64,000 nucleotides of DNA from Chrysaora quinquecirrha (lineage: Eukaryota > Cnidaria > Scyphozoa > Semaeostomeae > Pelagiidae). Below, one piece after another: positions 56,915-64,000 of this stretch. The notes under the pieces were generated by a model. It was not told the DNA's origin, made no database searches, and was given only the letters and a program-made list of their open reading frames with translations. Each line of letters begins with the position of its first letter. Position 1 is the stretch's first letter. Both the position numbers and the translations under genes were made by a program. The stretch covers positions 1,741,685 through 1,805,684 of the forward strand of contig JACTAT010000027.1 in assembly GCA_014526335.1 (NCBI GenBank), in the 5' to 3' direction.

Positions 56915-57870
56915 AGTCCAAATGTAGGGTGATTTTGGAAAGAGTGCCACTGTTAAATTCCTGGTCCAAATTCCTTGAGATAAATTATGTTGAAAAAGTA
57001 GTACATACAGTAGTATATACAGTACATACAGTCTAAAGGTGATTTCTACGGATAATTTGCCGTTCGAACCCAAACGAATGACTCAGTGCACTGACAGCCG
57101 TTTTTTTTCATGAAAATTACCATAATATGCCTGTAAGATCATGCTTAGAAAATCTTTCGTTAGTTTTTCTATATAAAATCCCTTACAACATTACTAATTC
57201 ATAAGACGTTTTCCTCGCCTAGTTTTGGTTTGTAAATTGTGATCAATAATGTATGAAAGCATATGTTTTTACAATGAGAAAACTCACTCCACTCTGTGTG
57301 GCTAAAATCGCCCACGTTTGATAACTTCTATTCCTGTGTTGATATTTTTAAATATTTCAATTCTGGAAGTGGCATTAGTACCTGCTTTTCAAAATCTCTT
57401 CGCTTGGCAAGAATTTTTGGTTCTTGAAATATGGTTGATTTGGCTAAGTCTCTGAATGACCAAGGTAGTTTTTTTTGCTGTATATAGCATATAACAATCT
57501 CGTAGATTTTTCTACGAAACTTAAATCCAGGTCTTGTGGCGATTTCCTTAGTAGCTATGTTTCGCTGGCGAAAGCTACCGGTGATGTACCGATAATTTTT
57601 CCTGTGAAGTTTTGAGCCCCTAATATCGTTGTAGGGTGTCGGTTTCTTATAAAACGGAAGCTTTTATAAGGAACTTTTGCCTCTTTGCTAATTGTAATTT
57701 AACTTGGGCCCCATTGAAGTTGGCAGGTCGCTTATTAAAAGGACCTTTTCCGTATAGTTTTCCATTGAAACGAGAAAGAGAAACGGAGCAGTGAAGAAAG
57801 CTTGCCTTGTATAATCTGTTATGCTTTAAACCGATAACACCAACGGAAAAGTGTGACCAACTATTTCTCA
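56915..57870. other. No gene recognised
   Basis: A small ACAGTA/CATACAG repeat at about 57000-57030. At about 57638-57690 GTTTCTTATAAAACGG and TTTATAAGGAAC may be a decayed MITE. Confidence 0.35.
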
Positions 57871-57874
57871 ATTA

Positions 57875-58970
57875 AAGCCCTGGCTACATGAGCCACAATT
57901 TTGCCAGTTATTGTCCTAGACTTATTAGTTATCGCTATTGAATTGAATTGTTGGGGCCAAAACATGGTTGGCTCACCCAACAACCGTGGCTAAACAACGT
58001 TTCTTCTTACATGAATATTCCGTAAACGTTGGCTATGTTTTGCCGGGATTTACGCCCTGCAGAACGTAACCAACCTTTCACCCAACATTCTCGAAATGTT
58101 GGCAGCGTTTGGCCACCTTGTTTGGTAAAGGCAGGTGCAAACCGTACCAACATTGTTGGCCAACATGTTTGCTGAAAATAGGCCAACATGTTGGTACGGT
58201 TTGCCATACAATCACAACATCTGAGATGTTTTGGGATGCTGATGCCATCTACAAATGATCTTTTGCAAACATTGCTGAAATGAAAGCGGCTGTTTGTTTA
58301 TCGCTCGCTCTTTTGGTTGACGACGAAGATAAAAAAACTCCTGCTCCAACTCACACCGTTCTCATTTAAAGGTCTCCGAAAAAACAACCGACGCGAATAG
58401 GTTGAACCAACATGTCGGCGAGACACAGCAAACCATACCAACACATCAATTTTGCTCGAATCGACGAAAAGTTGGCCAACATTTTCAAACATGTTTCAAA
58501 ATGCTGACTAACTTTTTTTGCCATCAATAGTTGTTTGTTTGAGAACATCTAAACCAAACCGTGACAACATGTTGGCCAACAGGCCAACAATTGTTGGCAG
58601 CGATGTTGGCTAAAATGTTGGCACGGTTTGCGCCCGGCTTTAGCCAACATGTTGTGTGATGTAAGCTGAGGTTTCATCAGGGTCAAAATGTTGGCTGTAA
58701 TGTTGACTACGTTTAGCCATCCCGACATGCAAATAAGAAGTTCGGTGTTGTTGGGTGTAATGTTGGCGCATTTGGCCAAAGCTTTAGCTAGGAGAACATC
58801 TGCTGATGTATAAGCTGACTGAATGAGCTGACTGTATTAGCTGAAGTTTGGTCAGGATCAGAAACGCAGTATTTCAGAATGTTGTCTTCGTTTGTTTGGC
58901 AACCAGAGTCAAATATGTTGGCTCTACAAATTAGCTAAAGCCCTGGCCAAATAAGGCCAAAATTTCACCG
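57875..58970. repeat. Foldback-rich region with GTTGGCCAACATGTTGG words
   Basis: AAAGCCCTGGCTAC near 57875 and AAAGCCCTGGCCAA near 58936 bracket a region dense in CCAACATGTTGG-type palindromes and ACCGTACCAACA/TGTTGGTACGGT pairs (58138-58203, 58556-58628). It appears to be several nested foldback elements. Minus-strand open frames are by-products. Confidence 0.6.
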
Positions 58971-59241
58971 AACATACTTTATTTTGGAACGAAAATTGAA
59001 GTGTGAAAACTATTAAATATGTATTAGATAGATAAGTACGAACAATAGAATTGTGTTTAACTACCCAAAAGCTGGGAACTAAGCTGTAATCATTTCTGCC
59101 GAAATGATTCCATATTTTTTATATTTGAAGATTTTCTTATAACTTTTCAGCATTATACAGCTTTCTCCCAAAGCTTCGCAAGCCACCTCAAGCAAAGGAA
59201 AACCAACCTTTTGATTTAAGATCTCTTTCATTTTCAGGAAA

Positions 59242-62200
59242 ATGAATCTTCGTTTCGTCATCTGCCTCCTACTGACTTGCCATTGCTACAAGAGTCATGC
59301 GTTTCCAGTTGATAAATGCCCTAGATCCTTGTGCATCTGCTCCAGTGAAATACCTCACTGCATCGTAAGGAATACCTCCGAGATGCTTCAAATAAAGAAT
59401 GCCAACTTTCGGCAACTGTAAGTTTGGCCCTTTTTTCTTTTGTTTATTGTTTATTATCCATTTTTGTATTGTCCTTTGTTCATTTATTGTTCATTTTCTA
59501 TGGTCTATTGTCTATGGTATATTGTTTGTTGTTTTTGCTATTGTTTATTTTTATATTTTTTATTATCTATTGTTTATTTTCTTTTGTTTATTGTTCATTG
59601 TTTATTGTCTTTGGTCTATGGTATATTGTCTGCTATTTTTTGCTATTGTTTATTGTTTTAATTGTTTATTTTTTTAATTGTTTATTGTTTTTATTGTAAA
59701 TTGTCTATTGTTTATTGTCTTTTGTTCATTTTCTATGGTCTATTGTCTATGGTATATTGTTTATTGTATTCTGCTATTTTTTACTGTTTTTATTTTCTTT
59801 TGTCTTTTGTTTATTGTTCATTGTTCATTGTCCATTTTTTGTTTATTGTTCATTGTTTATGTTCTATGGTTTATTGTCTGTTGTCTATTATTAATGGTTG
59901 ATTCTTTATTGTTAATTTTTGATGGTCTATTGTGAATTGTTGATTAGTTAATGGTTCATAGTAATTTGCTACTTGTTTACAATTTTTTTTGTTTATTGCT
60001 TGTTGTTTGGTGGTTATCATTTATCTTTTGTTCAGTAGCTTCATTTATCGCGGAGATTCATAACAGTGTATAGATAGTACAAATGACTGCTTTATTTGTC
60101 TACGAAATTAACTTGAAATTTTTTCGCAGAAACCTTTCCTTGGATGCTTCGACAATAAACCTGAATTTAGGCCTAACAAAATGGCTGCCACACCTTAGAA
60201 AACTGTAAGTGTATAGCTTCTCATTAATATTTTACAGAATTCGCTAATAATTTAAAAGATTAACATATCTATAATCAACTTTTTGTTGCCTTTATACTGC
60301 TAAACGTTCTTAATCCCTAACATTACTATTTAATAAAAGAATATGTAAATAAAAAATGTCATATGGGGCATTTTCGATTTCCATTAGTCGATAATTTATG
60401 GTTTCGACCATTTATACTGAGTACAGGTGCTTCGGAGTAATCATGTTTCGAATATGAGTCATACGAGCCCGAATTAGATTACGATAAAAACTTACGACAG
60501 GCTTAGTGGAATTACGGCGTTACTCCAAATTACGTCTCGCCGTAAACTGAATAACAGTTCATATACCCATGCACTAACTTTATTTGCTAAAAGTTTGAAT
60601 AATCATGTTTCGAATATAAGTCATCGAAGCCCGAATAAGGTTCTCTATGGAATTATGGCGTTACTGCAAATTACGCCTCGTCGTAAATCGAATAATAGTG
60701 ATAAGATTTTTACTTCCCTTGGACTAACTTTATTTATGAAAATTATTCATCCATACATAAAGACTAAGTTCTTCTGTTTGGTTACCGTAGATTTCTTAAC
60801 CCTTTGCACCGAAAGCTTCAGGGATAGTTATACACATTATTATAATAAGCATTCCGTTAACAAACAGCCGGGGCTGGGATAAACAATGATAAGGAATTCG
60901 AGCGACTTTGTAAACGATGGTAAGTCGTTGTAAACCATTGTAAACTCTTGTAAACCGTAGTAAACCTCTGGTAACCGTAGTAAACCCTGACTATTTATCA
61001 AAGAATAATTCTCAAGCCATTGATAACCATTGTAAACTCTTGTAAACCTTAGTAAACCTCTGATAACTGTAGTAAACCCTGACTATTTATTAACGGATAA
61101 CTTTTTATTTAATTTCTTTTTACCTTTCACAGGTACATTTCTTCAACAATTGGAGAAGGTCTACTATTAAAATTAATCGAAGCTGCTCCGAGGTTAGAAG
61201 TCCTTATGCTGAATGAAAACTGCAGTGATCAGGAAGTTCCCGCTCGTATCTTCCGTCGATCGAATATAACATACCTGGAATTTAGTGGAGAAGAGAAATG
61301 CTCGTATCAGCGAATCAAAAACAATAACATCACGTGTAACGAAGCCTGTTTTCTGATTGGCCAACTGGATGCTAGCAGTAAAAAGGATGGGATTTGTATC
61401 TGCAGATCTGTTTCAACGACAGCTAATACCCGGACCACTGTAATTGCGTGGAATACAACGACAGTGAATGGAACGATTTGGAATTCAAGTTTCGCGGGTT
61501 TAACTAACGTGACAAAGGGTACGTGGCCTAAATTTGAAAAGCCTCGTCGATATCACGATAGTTTCAGGTTCAGTATAATTCTCGGCTCCCTTAGTGCGCT
61601 AGCATTGGTACTCAACTTTGTAATACTTGCCAAAATGTGTAAATGCCAACAACAATCGGTATCAAAAATTTTTGGCATGAGTATGATGCTGTTTAATATA
61701 TTCCTTGCCGAATACGGCATCGCGTTATCAGTATACCTGACGCAAGAGGACGGAACTTGGAATAGATCATTCTGTCAGGTTATCACCGCGGTGAAAATGT
61801 TTTCAATGGCGGCGGTTATATTCGCGTTGCTGTGCCTGACTTTCCAATGGTCAATTAACCCCCCGGATGAGAATTTTAACAAGCAGGACATTCGATTCAA
61901 GGCCATTGTTTACATTTTAGAAGGCTTCGTTCTCGCTGGAATGATATGCGTCCTCGCGTGGACGAAATTCGATAACTGGGGATACCTCTGCGTTATCTAC
62001 CGTCCGGTCAAAGTAGCTGAAAAATAATCGTCGCCGTCGAGTACTGCTACCACTGTTTTCTATTTCTCCTAGCCTTGCGGTTCCCATATAAAACGCTTCG
62101 ACGTAAAGAACCGACGCAGAGTTACATCAAAATGAAATACGTCGTTGAAAGAGAGCATCCAATATTCATCATGGCCTTTACGACGTTTCTCTGTTGGAGC

Positions 62201-63561
62201 GTGCCGTTCTTCGTTACCATCCCCGCAACAGGCCTTGGCAATGCATTTCTCACGCCGCTGATACAAAATTGCGCGTTGATGGCAGGTGCGGTTGTGTTGC
62301 CCTTACTATTTGTCATTCGCAATTCAAGAATTTGCTGCTCTAAGCATACCGCATGCGGAGTTAACGATCCGCGCGTTTGTCAGTGTAAAGGCCGCAGCTC
62401 TGAGATGTGTTACGCGTGTGAAGTTCAGCACAAAGACATGATATCGAATTGCGAGTTTCACAGTTTCGCCGATCGACGAAAATCTCTTTCGCTGGATGAT
62501 CTAAAATATGTTCTCGGTGTTTATCAAAAACACACACACTGCAGTATGAAAATCAAGAAAAAGAAGTTAATCTCGAGAAGTTTTCCTGTCATGAATATGG
62601 ATACAATTGAAGAAGCCGATTTTGAAGATATCACCGACATCGATCGTCTGTTTATCGGAAACACGAAGAACTACGAGTTCTCAATTGGATCACCAGCTAA
62701 GCATAAAGCTTTGCTTTCACGAGAAAATACGACAAGCATGCCGAATCTTTCATCGCCGAAAAAATTACCGAAACCTGGAAAGAAAAAGTTGTTGCAGGCG
62801 AAGCTTTCGCTTTCACCAAATAAATCGGCAATGCTTTCGCCAGTCAAGCGATCGCTGTCAAAAAAGCGAGCAGCGAGCCTCGATAATCGCCTGCTGGATA
62901 GAAACACCGATAGTTCTGCATCAGACAGAAGCACGACATCTTCGCCGATTAAAAGCGATAATGAGACAAACTCGCTCCTGAAGGGCGAGAAATGTTCATC
63001 CAAAAGACCGAAAAAGAAAATAAAGAATCTGTCTAAATCTAAAGAATCGGTCAAGTCTAAAGAATCAATTAAATCAAAAACAGTTCGAAAAGGTCGAAAA
63101 ATCAACTCGAAGTCGAGGCTGCGAACACTGATTCATCAGGGCCAACAAGTCCAAATAGAGTCTCGCGGATTCCCTCGTTTATACCCTTAGCTGACGCGGG
63201 ATCCGGTGACAGCTTACAGCGAAAGAAGAGTACTTCATCAAATAAGAACTCGCCGGCGAAAAGTAAAGTCCCGAAAAGTAAGTGCTCTCCTTCAAAGCGG
63301 TTGAAAAGTAAGGAGGAAGAGATAGAGGAGTTACTCGGTGAAGATCCAAACCGTGTCCCTAGTCGAGGGCCTACTTTCATTCTGGTTGGAGAGGAGGACG
63401 AATTTGATGAGGAAACTGGTGAACGACCTCTCCTTACGATCACGAAAGAGAAAAAATCGAAACGTGGAAGTAAAAAGCGTCGAAAGGCAGGTTCCAGCAA
63501 GGAAGGAACGCCTCTTCATGAAGTAGACGGCACCCACGGCTCCCGCAGAAGTCTCGAGTGG
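59242..63561 (+). CDS. Leucine-rich-repeat 7TM receptor (LGR-like, class A-like), partial, two frameshifts
   Basis: Probable orphan cell-surface receptor. Exons: 59242-59417 (after a 5' acceptor TTTTCAG at 59231-59237), 60130-60204 and 61133 onward. Residues 1-20 form a signal peptide. A Cys cluster (KCPRSLCIC, an N-terminal LRR cap) is followed by a 25-codon LRR exon, then a Cys-rich, heavily N-glycosylatable linker. TM1 is near 229-250, TM2 264-287, TM3 298-320 and TM4 340-360. Cys298 and the Cys in GYLC (370) fit the class A disulfide. TM5-TM7 continue in the next frame, with FLCWSVPFF in TM6 resembling LGR TM6. DRY and NPxxY motifs are absent. A very long basic Ser/Lys-rich tail follows. 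The frame shifts at 62021-62024 and near 63096, each repaired by one extra A in an A5 run, then enters the N gap. Identity as LRR-7TM is good; subfamily is uncertain. Confidence 0.72.
59420..59990. repeat. Degenerate TTTATTG heptamer tract in receptor intron 1
   Basis: About 570 bp built of TTTATTG, TTCATTG and TCTATGG words on a roughly 7-bp beat. Open frames in three frames are a result of the repeat. Confidence 0.8.
60425..60745. repeat. Tandem duplication of about 165 bp in receptor intron 2
   Basis: AATCATGTTTCGAATATGAG at 60440 recurs as AATCATGTTTCGAATATAAG at 60600, followed by matching GGCGTTACT and CAAATTACG blocks. Two diverged units. Confidence 0.75.
60905..61090. repeat. GTAAACC-rich tandem repeat just before a receptor exon
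   Basis: Two units of about 100 bp, each with CATTGTAAACTCTTGTAAAC and AGTAAACCCTGACTATTTAT. The repeated GTAAAC strings resemble 5' splice sites. Confidence 0.7.
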
Positions 63562-64000
63562 NNNNNNNNNNNNNNNNNNNNNNNNNNNNNNNNNNNNNNN
63601 NNNNNNNNNNNNNNNNNNNNNNNNNNNNNNNNNNNNNNNNNNNNNNNNNNNNNNNNNNNNNNNNNNNNNNNNNNNNNNNNNNNNNNNNNNNNNNNNNNNN
63701 NNNNNNNNNNNNNNNNNNNNNNNNNNNNNNNNNNNNNNNNNNNNNNNNNNNNNNNNNNNNNNNNNNNNNNNNNNNNNNNNNNNNNNNNNNNNNNNNNNNN
63801 NNNNNNNNNNNNNNNNNNNNNNNNNNNNNNNNNNNNNNNNNNNNNNNNNNNNNNNNNNNNNNNNNNNNNNNNNNNNNNNNNNNNNNNNNNNNNNNNNNNN
63901 NNNNNNNNNNNNNNNNNNNNNNNNNNNNNNNNNNNNNNNNNNNNNNNNNNNNNNNNNNNNNNNNNNNNNNNNNNNNNNNNNNNNNNNNNNNNNNNNNNNN
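63562..64000. other. Assembly gap (Ns)
   Basis: 439 unknown bases to the end of the window. The receptor gene's coding sequence runs into it, so its 3' end is missing. Confidence 1.

Noticed and set aside
59399..59935. Overlapping hydrophobic open frames (up to 92 residues)
   Set aside because: Caused by the TTTATTG repeat within an intron.
62671..63500. Minus-strand open frames of 144 and 132 residues
   Set aside because: Shadows of the Ser/Lys-rich receptor tail on the plus strand.

Overview
This window is nuclear DNA from an animal. It has spliced protein-coding genes with GT-AG introns (and one AT-AC intron), animal-specific families (a SPRY/SOCS-box protein, the ciliary small GTPase CPLANE2, a leucine-rich-repeat 7TM receptor), intron-dwelling tRNA-Val genes, a non-LTR retrotransposon and very many short inverted-repeat elements. 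AT-richness, small genes and the repeat style suggest a marine invertebrate, most likely a cnidarian (anthozoan). That is inference; no diagnostic species marker was seen.

Layout. 1-8290: no gene recognised; TTG microsatellites, degenerate repeats and a compound ATC array at 4.45-5.33 kb. 8.3-11.4 kb: a TATA-type promoter and a two-exon SPSB1/4-like gene (+). 11.4-26.0 kb: gene-poor and transposon-rich, with several terminal-inverted-repeat elements, a tRNA-derived SINE, a damaged CR1/L2-like LINE on the minus strand (17.3-20.4 kb) and a hairpin minisatellite (23.84-24.16 kb). 26.3-30.3 kb: a compact cluster of a one-exon HACD-type 3-hydroxyacyl-CoA dehydratase (+), a one-exon CDP-alcohol phosphatidyltransferase (-) convergent with it, and a two-exon C-factor-like SDR (+) that shares a 247-bp divergent promoter interval with the phosphatidyltransferase. 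30.9-40.8 kb: the multi-exon CPLANE2/RSG1 gene (+), whose introns hold two identical inverted tRNA-Val(AAC) genes, a pogo/Tigger-like element, a LINE relic, long hairpins and a 46-bp palindromic satellite. 41-59 kb: no confident gene; a Harbinger-type MITE, 122-bp and 113-bp tandem arrays, foldback elements, a large GAT array and a segmental duplication. 59.2-63.56 kb: the 5' part of a leucine-rich-repeat 7TM receptor gene (+), with two apparent single-base frameshifts in A runs, running into an assembly gap of Ns from 63562.

How the genes relate. HACD (very-long-chain fatty acid elongation) and the CDP-alcohol phosphatidyltransferase (phospholipid synthesis) are both ER lipid enzymes lying tail to tail; the SDR is head to head with the latter. 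CPLANE2 acts in ciliogenesis and the SPSB protein in ubiquitin ligation, with no evident pathway link.

The most unusual content is in CPLANE2: a textbook U12-type AT-AC intron in the G4 region, a duplicated 28-nt exon that can only be used one copy at a time, and no detectable exon for the GTPase P-loop. Alongside it is a large family of TA-flanked foldback elements (at least eleven copies) sharing an outer terminus but carrying different internal repeated words.
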